A stretch of DNA of 64,000 bases from an uncultured bacterium (GCA_900548385.1 URKJ01000026.1:1-64000); one strand, 5' to 3'; positions 41,332 through 50,524 are shown, counted from the stretch's first letter. Numbers and translations: made by a program. Notes: generated by a model from the letters alone, not told the origin.

Positions 41332-44256
41332 TCAGTAGCCGAAAATATCTTTCAGTTTTAAATCGACGATCGTTCCGTATTTTGCCAGTTTTTCCCGGTC
41401 GATCGCGGAGGCTTTGCCGACGATGATGATGTCATAGTTCAGCGCGGCAAGCTGTTTGTTGAAGAAATCCGCAAGTTGCGGCAGACTCATTTTGCGGATG
41501 GTCTCATATTCCGCTTTGCGCCAGTCTGTTTTTGTTCCGATCCGCTTCATTTTCTGCTCGAATCCGAAGAGTTCCAGACCGATGATCCGTTCCGTCGCGA
41601 TTTTTTTCAGCAGGGCGTCGCGTGCACTCTGGAACTTGCCGTCGTAAAGCGGCATTTTCCGCAGAATCGAATGCATGGTGTCGATGACATCGAAAAGTTT
41701 GTCTCCCTGTGTTCCCGCCACCATGTAGATGACGTTGTGGCGTCCTTTTTCCATGGCCTGTTCATAGGATCCGCCGGCGGAGTATGCCAGCGCTCGCGCT
41801 TCCCGGATTTCCTGAAATACAATGGAATCCAGGCCGGAGCAGAAGTATTCGTTGAACAGGTCGCCGCCGGGGAGCTCCCTGAGGGAGAACAGCGGGCCGC
41901 GCGAGGTGAAGCCGACACGCATCTGCACGGTGTCAAAATCGACGATGTAAATATTCGGTTTTTCTACGGCGCGGGGGATATACCGGACTTTGTTTTCCGG
42001 GGTGACCGTTCCGTTGGAGTGTATTTGTTTCGCCGCTTCCACCACGGTTTCCATCGGTGAGGGGCCGGCATAGACAAATGTGCTTTTGCAGTCTGTGAAG
42101 AGATTGCGCAGCAGGGCAAGCAGTTCTTCCGGCCTGGTTGTGCGCAGCTCCGTTTCGCTCAGCAGGTCGGTATAGGGATTCCGCTTTCCGTACCACGCAT
42201 ATCCGGCGCTGCGCTGAAATACCACACCGGGATTGAGTTTGGCGTCTGCGCGGTCTTTGAGAATACCGTCCACATATTTGCTGTATGCGGCGGGATCCGC
42301 TTTTGCATTCCGGATGAAATGCTCCATCAGAGCGACCGCTTTTTTCAGATTGGCGTCCGGTCCGGTGAATTCCACCGTGAGCGCAAATTTATTGATCGAC
42401 ATTTCAAATTTCACACCGAGCTTATAGAACTCCTGCCGCAGGGCTTCCACGGTGTAGTCCGAGGTGCCGATATAGTCGAGATAACCAAGCGCGAGTTCGA
42501 TTTTGCGGTTCTCGTAGGTGGAGATGCCGATGACGCGCTCCGCATGGAACAGCTTCGAACCGGAATAGAGGTTCATGCGTTTGACCGTGATTCCGTTCGG
42601 CAGTTCCACGCTGGAAATATCGTTTGCCGGATCCACAAAACGGGGTTCCGCCGCCGGGGAGGGCGGGAGCGCCTGAAATTCCCTGCTGTATGCCGATTCT
42701 TTTTCGGAATTCAATGCGACAGGGGTGATTTTCGGTTTTTCCACTTTGACCCGCTTCGTCGGCTTGCCGGTCAGTTTGTCCACGCGGACGTAATGCTTGA
42801 AGTATTTGCCGATGAATTCGGAAACGTCTTTTTTCGTGAGTCCGGCGATCGTATCCGGGCTGTTGAGCAGATCGGAATACGGTTCGTTGTTGATGAACAG
42901 TTCGGCGAATTCCCATGCAAGATTCATGTTGTCGCCCTCGCGGATCTCCGCATTGGTGACGCGGCAGTTTTCGGCGACGGCGGCGATGCGCCAGTCTTCG
43001 TAATCGCCTTTCCGGAGTTTTTCGATTTCTTCCAGCAGGAGGGCGGAAACTTCATCCAAGCTCTGCCCGGAGCGCGGGGTGCCGTCGAGCAGAAACAGAA
43101 TGTATTCACGGCCGCTCCGGGGAAAGCATCCGGCGCTGAGCAGTTTCTGGGTGCGCATAAGGTTCTGTTCCAGCAGTCCATAGCCGGAGTCTTTGAGCAG
43201 GCGCGAAACGAGTGTGACGAGAGCGACGTTTTTCGGCGTCCGTTCGATCCGGTAACCGATCCGGAGGTGTGCCGCTTCGGGACCTTTGACCGTGATATGC
43301 CGGTTTTCCGTCAATGGCTGTTCGACCGGCATGGAGCGTGTGGGAAGCGGGGCGGGTTTGAGTTTACCGAATGTATCCGCCGCCAGTTGATAGGCTGTTT
43401 CAAAATTGAGATCGCCGACAATCGCCAGAGCCATGTTGCCGGGAACGTAATAACGGTCGAAGAAAGTCATAATGTCTTTCATCGACGGGTTTTTCAAGTG
43501 TTCGGGGATGCCGATGATGGAGCGGCCTGCCGGATGAGACGGGAGGATTGCCCGGTTGAGAGTCTCATAAGAGACCATTGCGTCTTTGTCTTGTCCGCGG
43601 TTGAACTCTTCGTAAACCGTTTCGAGTTCGGTGTGGAAGAGACGGAGGACGGGGCGGGAGAAGCGTTCCGCATCAAGTTTCAGGTATTTTCCCAGTTCGT
43701 TTGCCGGCAGTTCGCCCATGTAGACGGTAAAGTCGAGTCCGGTTGCTGCGTTGAGTCCGGACGTTCCGACGGAAGAAGCGAGTTTTGAGAATTCTCCGGC
43801 TGCCGCGTATTGTGCCGCCTGATTGGAAAGCCGGTCGATCTCCGCATACAGGGCTTCCTTGCGCGCCGGATCTTTCTCCTGTTTCCGCTGTTCAAAAAGC
43901 GCGGAAATCCGGTCGAGCAGTTCTTTTTCCTTTTTCCAGTCGAGGGTGCCCATGCGCGAGGTTCCTTTGAACATCATGTGCTCAAAATAATGGGCGAGCC
44001 CGGTGGAGTTTTCCGGCTCATCCGTGGACCCCGCCCGGACGATGGTCAGGACGGAGACCCGCGGCCGGGTTGGATTGCGGGAGAGAAACAGTGTGAGTCC
44101 GTTCGGAAGCCGGTAGATCCGTGCATCGAACGGGTCGTTCGGAATATACGAGTATGGGTTCCCTGCGGTATCGGTTGCTGTTTTCATTTCTGCTCCTGAT
44201 GCCGGCGCCGACCCGATCAGAGCGACGAGCGCCGTGATTAAAAAGATACGTTTCAT
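41332..44256 (-). CDS. Exported M16-family zinc protease
   Basis: A 974-residue protease with a signal peptide (residues 1-22, ending PASGAE). The inverted zinc motif HYFEH (His89, Glu92, His93) is followed by the distal ligand region LETVYEEFNRGQD, so the N-terminal M16 domain is catalytic. The rest holds an M16C domain and a second inactive pair of M16 repeats, closing into the usual clamshell (pitrilysin/insulinase type). A helical insertion (about residues 104-160) follows the zinc motif. It probably degrades peptides in the periplasm. Start 44256 (MKRIFLIT) has AAAGGGA upstream. Confidence 0.92.
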   Translation of the reverse strand: MKRIFLITALVALIGSAPASGAEMKTATDTAGNPYSYIPNDPFDARIYRLPNGLTLFLSRNPTRPRVSVLTIVRAGSTDEPENSTGLAHYFEHMMFKGTSRMGTLDWKKEKELLDRISALFEQRKQEKDPARKEALYAEIDRLSNQAAQYAAAGEFSKLASSVGTSGLNAATGLDFTVYMGELPANELGKYLKLDAERFSRPVLRLFHTELETVYEEFNRGQDKDAMVSYETLNRAILPSHPAGRSIIGIPEHLKNPSMKDIMTFFDRYYVPGNMALAIVGDLNFETAYQLAADTFGKLKPAPLPTRSMPVEQPLTENRHITVKGPEAAHLRIGYRIERTPKNVALVTLVSRLLKDSGYGLLEQNLMRTQKLLSAGCFPRSGREYILFLLDGTPRSGQSLDEVSALLLEEIEKLRKGDYEDWRIAAVAENCRVTNAEIREGDNMNLAWEFAELFINNEPYSDLLNSPDTIAGLTKKDVSEFIGKYFKHYVRVDKLTGKPTKRVKVEKPKITPVALNSEKESAYSREFQALPPSPAAEPRFVDPANDISSVELPNGITVKRMNLYSGSKLFHAERVIGISTYENRKIELALGYLDYIGTSDYTVEALRQEFYKLGVKFEMSINKFALTVEFTGPDANLKKAVALMEHFIRNAKADPAAYSKYVDGILKDRADAKLNPGVVFQRSAGYAWYGKRNPYTDLLSETELRTTRPEELLALLRNLFTDCKSTFVYAGPSPMETVVEAAKQIHSNGTVTPENKVRYIPRAVEKPNIYIVDFDTVQMRVGFTSRGPLFSLRELPGGDLFNEYFCSGLDSIVFQEIREARALAYSAGGSYEQAMEKGRHNVIYMVAGTQGDKLFDVIDTMHSILRKMPLYDGKFQSARDALLKKIATERIIGLELFGFEQKMKRIGTKTDWRKAEYETIRKMSLPQLADFFNKQLAALNYDIIIVGKASAIDREKLAKYGTIVDLKLKDIFGY

Positions 44257-44334
44257 GTGGTTTCCCTTTCCGGTAAATGACAGATTAACAAGCATATCAG
44301 ACAGCGGTTTCCGCAAAAAGGGCATGGCTATTGC

Positions 44335-44374
44335 AAAAAAAAATCCGCGGGTTTTGTTTCATACCCGCGGATTT
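44335..44374 (-). terminator. Terminator of hisG
   Basis: A 12-bp stem (44341-44352 with 44363-44374, core ATCCGCGGGT) is followed on the minus strand by a run of nine T (44343-44335). It isolates hisG from the M16 gene downstream. Confidence 0.92.
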
Positions 44375-44386
44375 TGGTATCAGCTG

Positions 44387-45262
44387 TTATTCAACAAGTT
44401 TGTTCAGCGGATATTCCACGATGCCGCATGCGCCGAGTTCCTTGAGTTCGGGAATCAGGTCGCGGACAACGTGTTCCGTCACGATCGTGTTCAGCGCCGC
44501 CCATTCCGGATCGGAGAGCTCGGAAACGGTCGGACGTTCCAGCGCGGGCAGTTTGCTCAACACGTTCGGGAGGTCTTTTTTGCGGATGTTCAGCATGATG
44601 CCGACTTTGCCTTCCGCAAGGAGAACCGCTTTCAGCAGCAGGGCGATGCGTTCGATTTTTTTCTTTTTGAACGGACATTCCATCGCTTTTTTATTGGCGA
44701 TGAAACGGGTTGTGCTGGTGCAGAGAGTGTCAATGATCTTGAGCTTGTTTGCGCGCAGGGAGGAACCGGTTTCGGTGATCTCGACGATCGCATCCGCCAG
44801 GCGCGGCGGCTTGACTTCTGTTGCGCCCCAGGAAAACTCGACGGCGGCGTTGACGTTGTTTTCCGCCAGATAGCGTTTGGTCATGCCGACCGCTTCGGTG
44901 GCGATGCGTTTGCCCTCAAGGTCTTTGACGGAATGGATGTTGGAATCTTCCGGAACGGCGAGCACCCAGCGGAGCGGATTGCGGCCGACTTTTCCGTAAA
45001 CGAGTTCGGCGACTTCGACGACGTCGGAGCCGTTTTCGCGGATCCAGTCGTATCCGGTGAGTCCGCAGTCGAGGATGCCCTCTTCCACATAGCGGGACAT
45101 TTCCTGCGCGCGGATGAGCATACATTCGATTTCGGGATCGTCAATCGTGGGGAAATAAGAACGGGAGTTGATCGCGATCTTATAACCGGCTTTGGCGAAC
45201 ATATCGGTTGTCGCCTGTTCCAGACTGCCTTTCGGAAGTCCGAGCATCAGTTTGTCTGCCAT
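44387..45262 (-). CDS. hisG: ATP phosphoribosyltransferase (long form HisG)
   Basis: A 291-residue enzyme catalysing the first step of histidine synthesis from ATP and PRPP. Signatures are LGLPKGSLEQAT, DCGLTGYDWI and ETGSSLRANKL. The C-terminal regulatory ACT-like domain (from about residue 215) marks the long, histidine-inhibited form that does not need HisZ. It stands alone: no other his gene is adjacent, a nine-T terminator follows, and a palindromic promoter precedes it. This suggests hisG is regulated separately from the rest of the pathway. Confidence 0.96.
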   Translation of the reverse strand: MADKLMLGLPKGSLEQATTDMFAKAGYKIAINSRSYFPTIDDPEIECMLIRAQEMSRYVEEGILDCGLTGYDWIRENGSDVVEVAELVYGKVGRNPLRWVLAVPEDSNIHSVKDLEGKRIATEAVGMTKRYLAENNVNAAVEFSWGATEVKPPRLADAIVEITETGSSLRANKLKIIDTLCTSTTRFIANKKAMECPFKKKKIERIALLLKAVLLAEGKVGIMLNIRKKDLPNVLSKLPALERPTVSELSDPEWAALNTIVTEHVVRDLIPELKELGACGIVEYPLNKLVE

Positions 45263-45294
45263 ATTGTATTCTCCATGGTTTTGATTTCTTATCG

Positions 45295-45330
45295 AAAGCG
45301 TAATATATCACGCTTTTGAAAAATTACCAA
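45295..45330 (-). promoter_or_regulatory. hisG promoter with palindrome over the -10
   Basis: On the minus strand TTGGTA (45330-45325), a 17-bp spacer, then TATATT (45307-45302). An inverted repeat with arms AAAGCGT and ACGCTTT (45295-45301 and 45310-45316) is centred on the -10 box, an ideal repressor position. Confidence 0.6.
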
Positions 45331-45399
45331 ACGGGAAAGGTTATTTCTTGATGAAAAGAGTATTTCGGGAGCGTTTGCCGGTTGCGATGACGGAGATGA

Positions 45400-45426
45400 G
45401 GCGGCGGATCTGCGCAATCCGCCGCC
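45400..45426 (-). terminator. Stem-loop after the acetylesterase gene
   Basis: A 10-bp stem (GGCGGCGGAT with ATCCGCCGCC) has no T tract on the minus strand. It lies 10 bp after the stop of the esterase gene and may be a weak terminator or an mRNA end-protecting hairpin. Bases 45331-45399 show nothing. Confidence 0.45.
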
Positions 45427-45436
45427 GGGTGATCAC

Positions 45437-47434
45437 TTATCTGGTTTCGGTGGTGAACGGCGAGGCGGGAAGCCCGGTCCGGTTGGTCAGGTTGCCGAAT
45501 ACCGTATTGCCCCAGTTGTAACGGACTGCCACAGGCGTTTTGACTTCCGGAGCGGAAACGATGACACTGCTGCCGTCTGTTTTTGCGTGCGCCCAGTACC
45601 AGCGGGAATCGGAACCGCATATCGCGAATCCCTCCAGCGGACTGCCGGGGACTTGACGCTTATAGCTGCCGGGAGCCTTGTCGCCGCGGATTTCGTAGGT
45701 TTTGGCGACCTCCGCCGCCCGGAGTCCTTCCGCGTGATCGAACAGAATGCGGATCTTGCTGCCTTCGATTTTGAATGTGCGGTAGACGGGGCCCGTGTAA
45801 TCGGTCATTTTTCCATAGCTTTTGGCGAGAGCAACCTGTGCAAGACGTTCCCCGACTTCCCGCTTCCGTCGCGGGTGAATATCGGATGTCTCGCCGAGAT
45901 CAATGATCACAGCCATTCCGGTGTTCGGAACGTTTCGGGAGACTAGAAACTGTCCGTTCCGCAGGCGTGCCCATGGGGGATTGGAATTCGGATCCGTCGC
46001 GATTCTGCCGAAGCCGGGAAGCTGGCAGAAATAAAACGGCAGATCCGGACGCTTGAACTGCTTGCGCCAGTCCGCGATCAGATTGGTGAAGTGCCGCCGG
46101 TACTGGTCGGGGATATTCCAGTCCTGCTCCCCTTGATACCAGATTACTCCGGAGAGTGTCAGGTTGGTGAACGGTGCGATCTGCCCATTGTAAAGAAACG
46201 TCCAGTTTGTCGGCTGTTTGAATTTCGGATAAACGGCTTTTTCCTGCGCGAGAGGAGCAAAGGTGCGCTCGTTTTTGGTCTCCCATTTCAAGGGGATCAC
46301 ATGCTTGCCTGACGCCAGTACGACACCGTCCGGAGCAAGGATTGCGCCGTCGCCGGTCGGGCTTGTGAGACGCAATGCAATGGTATAGATGCCGTCTGCT
46401 GTTTTGCCGGGCATGAAACCGCGTTTGACATCCTGCTCGGTGATCGCCGTGTAGTGGCGTCCGTCTACATACTCAATATCGCGCCCGTTGCACAGAACTT
46501 TGCGGTACATGTTGCGGACCCTGAGTCCCTTGAGCGCAAAATTCCGCAGCTGCAGTTCCGGGGGCAGGGTGAATGTCGCACGATACCAGTTGACGCCGCG
46601 CGGAGGACGGATTGTTCCCTTGAGTTCGATTGTTTTCCAACCGTCCGAAGCAAGAAATGTTTTGGGCTGCTGCAGCTGTCCCGGCTGGTAAAGGGCTCCG
46701 TTTGCTTTGCACCAGTCGATAAACTGCTGCTCCGCTTTGAGGTCGGCATCCTGTTTCCTGAGGTCGGCGGCGGTATCTGCATCGGCAAGCAGAGTTTCCC
46801 GGCTCGTCCACTGAAACACCGAGGTCCCGCCGACAGAGCTGTCCACGATTCCGACCGGTTTTTTGAGCACTTTATTCAGAGTGTCTGCGAAGAAATAGCC
46901 GACGGCTGTAAATTTAGGTGTGGTTGCGAGCGAGGGAAGGACCCAGCGGCCGCGATCATTCTCTTTCAGCGGAGTGGCGGAGCTGCCCCAGCCGACCCGG
47001 TACATGCGGATCTGATTCCGTCCAGCAGACTGCCGTACCTCCTTTTCCCAGTTGATGCAGGGAAATTGGTTGGGCTGCGGACCGATGTTTTTTGCCATAT
47101 TGGACTGTCCGCCGGCAAACCAGACGTCTCCGAGAAGAACGTCGCGTACTTCGAGCTTGTTTTTCCCTTTGACTGTCAAGGTGAACGGACCGTCCTGCGG
47201 GATCCCGGTCAGGTCAAGACGGGTGATCCATCTTCCGTCCTCTCCGGCTGTCGTTGCCGCAGAGACTCCGCCGATTTCGACTGTAACGGACTCTGCGGGA
47301 GCGGCTTTGCCCCAGATTGCGGTTGCGGCGGAGCGTTGCAGAACCATGTGGTCGCCGAGGATGGACGGAAGTTTCACATCTGCGGACAGAACAGTCGCAA
47401 ATGCCGACAGTAGAATCATCAGTTTTGTATTCAT
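45437..47434 (-). CDS. Exported sialate O-acetylesterase-like enzyme
   Basis: A 665-residue exported SGNH-type esterase. The signal peptide covers residues 1-18. The nucleophile motif is FAGGQSNMA (Ser111), and the Asp-His pair is in LGETSDIHPRRK. An internal beta-sandwich (about 240-400) interrupts the catalytic domain, as is usual in this family. Homologues remove O-acetyl groups from sialic acid or from acetylated plant polysaccharides, opening them to glycosidases. Start 47434 (MNTKLMIL) has CAGGGA upstream. The promoter holds a strong palindrome. Confidence 0.9.
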   Translation of the reverse strand: MNTKLMILLSAFATVLSADVKLPSILGDHMVLQRSAATAIWGKAAPAESVTVEIGGVSAATTAGEDGRWITRLDLTGIPQDGPFTLTVKGKNKLEVRDVLLGDVWFAGGQSNMAKNIGPQPNQFPCINWEKEVRQSAGRNQIRMYRVGWGSSATPLKENDRGRWVLPSLATTPKFTAVGYFFADTLNKVLKKPVGIVDSSVGGTSVFQWTSRETLLADADTAADLRKQDADLKAEQQFIDWCKANGALYQPGQLQQPKTFLASDGWKTIELKGTIRPPRGVNWYRATFTLPPELQLRNFALKGLRVRNMYRKVLCNGRDIEYVDGRHYTAITEQDVKRGFMPGKTADGIYTIALRLTSPTGDGAILAPDGVVLASGKHVIPLKWETKNERTFAPLAQEKAVYPKFKQPTNWTFLYNGQIAPFTNLTLSGVIWYQGEQDWNIPDQYRRHFTNLIADWRKQFKRPDLPFYFCQLPGFGRIATDPNSNPPWARLRNGQFLVSRNVPNTGMAVIIDLGETSDIHPRRKREVGERLAQVALAKSYGKMTDYTGPVYRTFKIEGSKIRILFDHAEGLRAAEVAKTYEIRGDKAPGSYKRQVPGSPLEGFAICGSDSRWYWAHAKTDGSSVIVSAPEVKTPVAVRYNWGNTVFGNLTNRTGLPASPFTTETR

Positions 47435-47480
47435 TGCTGATCCCTGGTTATGATTGGTGTTGAGTTGCTGAAACTGTATA

Positions 47481-47509
47481 AGTATAGTTGCCAACCTTGG
47501 CAAAAGCAA
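47481..47509 (-). promoter_or_regulatory. Promoter of the acetylesterase gene with operator in the spacer
   Basis: On the minus strand TTGCTT (47509-47504), a 17-bp spacer, then TATACT (47486-47481). The spacer consists almost entirely of the inverted repeat TTGCCAA-N2-TTGGCAA (47488-47503), a textbook repressor position. Confidence 0.7.
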
Positions 47510-47626
47510 GAAGTTTTCACAAAAAATACAGAAAATATTTAAATTGTTTGAAAGTGGATTTGCAAAAATAAAATTAGGTTGTATTTTATATGACACACCA
47601 GATGTCAGAACATCATACAAAAAGAT

Positions 47627-47710
47627 GCTCGGGTGGCGGAATGGCAGACGCGCTAGCTTGAGGTGCTAGTGGAGCGATCCGTGGGAGTTCGAGTCTCCCC
47701 TCGAGCACCA
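47627..47710 (+). tRNA. tRNA-Leu (GAG anticodon)
   Basis: A class-II tRNA of 84 nt with encoded CCA (47708-47710). The acceptor stem GCTCGGG/CTCGAGC has one G-T pair, the anticodon stem is CTAGC/GCTAG, and the loop TTGAGGT carries GAG at 47660-47662. The long variable arm and GTTCGAGTC T-loop fit leucine tRNA. Confidence 0.96.
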
Positions 47711-47816
47711 TTTATCCGATATTTCCGGTGCATGCTCTTTTGAGGTCTCGGTTATCGTGAATTACCGGATAATGAGTCTGAAGATTGGATTTTTTATAAA
47801 AATCTGATATTTAAAT

Positions 47817-47846
47817 TTGAATTATAGCGGAAACGCTGTATATTAT
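47817..47846 (+). promoter_or_regulatory. Promoter of the tRNA-Thr/tuf operon
   Basis: TTGAAT (47817-47822), an 18-bp spacer, then TATTAT (47841-47846). It lies about 36 bp before the tRNA-Thr gene, so tRNA and tuf are probably co-transcribed. Confidence 0.55.
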
Positions 47847-47882
47847 AGACTCGTTTGCTCCTGTGTGGTTGCAGACGATCGT

Positions 47883-47958
<76 letters not shown>

Positions 47959-48049
47959 GTTTTTTAACTGGTGCTGCGAAATAAAAACGGACGTTATAAT
48001 AAAACGGTAAACAATAAGCCATTACTAGTCACCAGAAGGAGGCCCCGAG

Positions 48050-49258
48050 ATGGCAAAAGAAAAGTTTGTAAGAGAGAAGCCCCACGTCAACGTAGGAACA
48101 ATCGGTCACGTTGACCACGGCAAAACCACCCTGACGGCTGCAATTACCCATGTGCAGAACCTCAAGGGTCTTGCGGATTACATTCCGTACGACCAGGTCG
48201 CGAAAGCCTCTGAATCTCAGGGCCGTCGTGACTCCACGAAGATTCTGACGATTGCGACCTCCCATGTTGAGTATCAGAGTGACAAGCGTCACTACGCTCA
48301 TGTTGACTGCCCGGGACATGCGGACTATGTCAAGAACATGATCACCGGTGCCGCTCAGATGGACGGTGCGATCCTCGTGGTCAGTGCTGTTGACGGTCCG
48401 ATGCCGCAGACCCGTGAGCACATCCTTCTCGCGAAACAGGTCGGTGTGCCGAAGATTGTTGTCTTCCTGAACAAAGTTGACCTTGTTGATGATCCGGAAC
48501 TCCTCGACCTCGTCGAAATGGAAATTCGCGAACTCCTCAGCAAATATGACTTCGACGGTGACAACACCCCGATCGTGAAGGGTGCTGCTTATCCTGCTCT
48601 TCAGGCGACCGATCCGAACACCCCGGAATGCAAATGCATCCAGGATCTTATGGATGCGATCGACAGCTGGGTTCCGGAGCCGCAGCGTGAAGTTGACAAA
48701 CCGTTCCTGATGCCGATCGAAGACGTGTTCTCCATCGAAGGTCGCGGAACTGTGGTTACCGGCCGTGTCGAGCGCGGAGAAGTCAAAGTCGGTGATGTCG
48801 TTGAAATCGTCGGTATCAAACCGACTGACAAGACCACCATTACCGGTGTTGAAATGTTCCACAAGGAGCTTGACAAAGGTCAGGCCGGCGATAACATCGG
48901 CTGCCTCCTCCGTGGTACCAGAAAAGATCAGGTTGAGCGTGGACAGGTCCTCGCGAAGCCGGGTTCCATCACCCCGCACACCACCTTTACTGCTGAAATC
49001 TACGTCCTCTCCAAAGAGGAAGGCGGACGCCACAGCCCGTTCTTCAGCAACTATCGTCCCCAGTTCTACTTCAGAACGACTGACGTTACCGGCGTGATCA
49101 AGCTGCCGGAAGGTGTGGAAATGGTGATGCCGGGCGACAAAGTTTCCATCGAAGTGGAACTGATTGCCCCGATCGCTATGGAAAAGACTCAGCGTTTCGC
49201 TATCCGCGAAGGCGGCCGTACGGTTGCTTCCGGACGCGTGACCGAAATTCTGAAGTAA
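48050..49258 (+). CDS. tuf: Elongation factor Tu with PVC-type switch I
   Basis: A 402-residue GTPase delivering aminoacyl-tRNA to the ribosome. G1 is GHVDHGKT (19-26), G3 DCPGH (86-90), and G4 NKVD (141-144); domains 2 and 3 are standard. Switch I is unusual. Where most bacteria have PEEKARGITI, this protein has an enlarged RRDSTKILTIATSHVEY (59-75), with the Thr of the ITI step kept but Arg-Gly replaced by Lys-Ile. I recall a similar RDATKTVTIA form in planctomycetes, so this looks like a lineage trait. AGGAGG precedes ATG 48050. Confidence 0.98.
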   Translation: MAKEKFVREKPHVNVGTIGHVDHGKTTLTAAITHVQNLKGLADYIPYDQVAKASESQGRRDSTKILTIATSHVEYQSDKRHYAHVDCPGHADYVKNMITGAAQMDGAILVVSAVDGPMPQTREHILLAKQVGVPKIVVFLNKVDLVDDPELLDLVEMEIRELLSKYDFDGDNTPIVKGAAYPALQATDPNTPECKCIQDLMDAIDSWVPEPQREVDKPFLMPIEDVFSIEGRGTVVTGRVERGEVKVGDVVEIVGIKPTDKTTITGVEMFHKELDKGQAGDNIGCLLRGTRKDQVERGQVLAKPGSITPHTTFTAEIYVLSKEEGGRHSPFFSNYRPQFYFRTTDVTGVIKLPEGVEMVMPGDKVSIEVELIAPIAMEKTQRFAIREGGRTVASGRVTEILK

Positions 49259-49333
49259 TCGGATTTCAACACCCTATGATTTCAGAAGTGCGGCGGAATG
49301 CCGCACTTCTGAGTCTGGATTACGGAGCTTAAA

Positions 49334-49483
49334 ATGCGTGAGATCATCACATTAGAATGCACCGAATGCAAGCGCAGAAACTATACAACGACCAAGGAGA
49401 AGAGAAATACTCCGGGCCGTCTTGAAAAGAAGAAGTATTGTAAGTTTGACCGCAAACACACGGTTCATAAGGAAACCAAGTAA
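49334..49483 (+). CDS. rpmG: 50S ribosomal protein L33
   Basis: A 49-residue L33, MREIITLECTECKRRNYTTT at the start and KHTVHKETK at the end. The first zinc-type pair CxxC (Cys9, Cys12) is present, but the second pair is YCKFD, with Asp in place of the last Cys, so zinc binding is doubtful. It lies between tuf and tRNA-Trp, the usual place in front of secE-nusG. Confidence 0.95.
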   Translation: MREIITLECTECKRRNYTTTKEKRNTPGRLEKKKYCKFDRKHTVHKETK

Positions 49484-49523
49484 TCACGCACGGATAAACG
49501 TGCGGAATTAACTCGAAAATTAC

Positions 49524-49599
49524 AGGGGTTTAGCTCAGTTGGTAGAGCAGCGGTCTCCAAAACCGCAGGTCGGGAGTTCGAGGCTCTCAGCCCCTGCCA
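49524..49599 (+). tRNA. tRNA-Trp (CCA anticodon)
   Basis: A 76-nt tRNA with encoded 3-prime CCA. The acceptor stem is AGGGGTT/AGCCCCT with a T-G pair, the anticodon stem GCGGT/ACCGC, and the loop CTCCAAA carries CCA at 49557-49559. The rpmG-trnW-secE-nusG order is widely conserved. Confidence 0.97.
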
Positions 49600-49642
49600 C
49601 TATATCAATTATCCAAGGCAAAGAAGAGAAGGGTACAGTACC

Positions 49643-49840
49643 ATGACAAAGCTGGTCGCAGGATTACGCTCTTTCATCAGAACAACGATTGATGAGATGG
49701 CAAAATGCACATGGCCTGACAAGCAGCAGGTTCTTGAGTCCACCTTGTTGGTGATCATCGCCCTTGTTATCACTTCTGTCTTTGTTGCCGGTGTGGATCA
49801 GATCCTGTTCCATGCCGTACAGCTTGTTATAACATTCTGA
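49643..49840 (+). CDS. secE: Preprotein translocase subunit SecE
   Basis: A 65-residue single-span SecE. The conserved amphipathic region TTIDEMAKCTWPDKQQVLEST is followed by one transmembrane helix (about residues 35-55). It clamps SecY in the SecYEG channel. Its position before nusG is canonical. The start follows GAAGAGAAGGG. Confidence 0.95.
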   Translation: MTKLVAGLRSFIRTTIDEMAKCTWPDKQQVLESTLLVIIALVITSVFVAGVDQILFHAVQLVITF

Positions 49841-49863
49841 CATATATCCCAGGGAGTTTCATA

Positions 49864-50430
49864 ATGGACAGAAACGCTGGACAGTGGTTCGTATTACACG
49901 CTCTCTCCGGACATGAAAACAAAGTCAGAGAGAACATTGAGACGGCGCTTCGTCAGGAAGAGGCCGCTCTTCCTGTTTACGAAGTATTGATTCCTACGGA
50001 AAAGGTTTCTGAATTCAGGAAAGACAAGAAAACCACTACCACCCGTAAATTTTTCCCCGGTTATGTTCTTGCCCGGATGGATCTTTACAAACCCGATGGT
50101 TCGCTTGACGAACGGGTTTGGTATTTTATCCGTGGCATTCAGGGCGTGATCGGATTCATTGGCGGCAGTGATCGTCCCCAGCCCTTATCTCAGCAGGAAA
50201 TTGATTATATTCTGATGCAGACTGCTGAGCCTGAAGAGAAGGCGAAACCGAAAATTCAGTATGAAATCGGTGAAACAGTACGAATCAAGGATGGTGCGTT
50301 TGAGAATTTCGAAGGCATTGTCCGTAAAATTGATGCGGAGCGCGGCAAGCTCGAATTGGAAGTTTCCATTTTCGGCCGCTCGACTCCCGTGGAATTGGAA
50401 TTCTGGCAGGTCGTTCGCGAACAATTATAA
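49864..50430 (+). CDS. nusG: Transcription elongation/antitermination factor NusG
   Basis: A 188-residue factor with the NGN domain (QWFVLHALSGHENKVRENIE at the start, KFFPGYVLARM in the core) and a C-terminal KOW domain (ETVRIKDGAFENFEGIVRKI). It binds the RNA polymerase clamp and links transcription to Rho or ribosomes. It lies 23 bp after secE with AGGGAG upstream. Confidence 0.97.
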   Translation: MDRNAGQWFVLHALSGHENKVRENIETALRQEEAALPVYEVLIPTEKVSEFRKDKKTTTTRKFFPGYVLARMDLYKPDGSLDERVWYFIRGIQGVIGFIGGSDRPQPLSQQEIDYILMQTAEPEEKAKPKIQYEIGETVRIKDGAFENFEGIVRKIDAERGKLELEVSIFGRSTPVELEFWQVVREQL

Positions 50431-50524
50431 TGTTCGGTACGAAGAGTCGTTCATATAATAATGACGTCGTAGCGTGGGAGAAATCCTGACCTTTCTGACC
50501 ACGTTTACGGAAACGGAGGAACAA

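Noticed and set aside
45351..45521. A 56-codon plus-strand frame starting at 45351
   Set aside because: It overlaps the 3-prime end of the esterase gene antisense and contains its stem-loop; there is no family resemblance.
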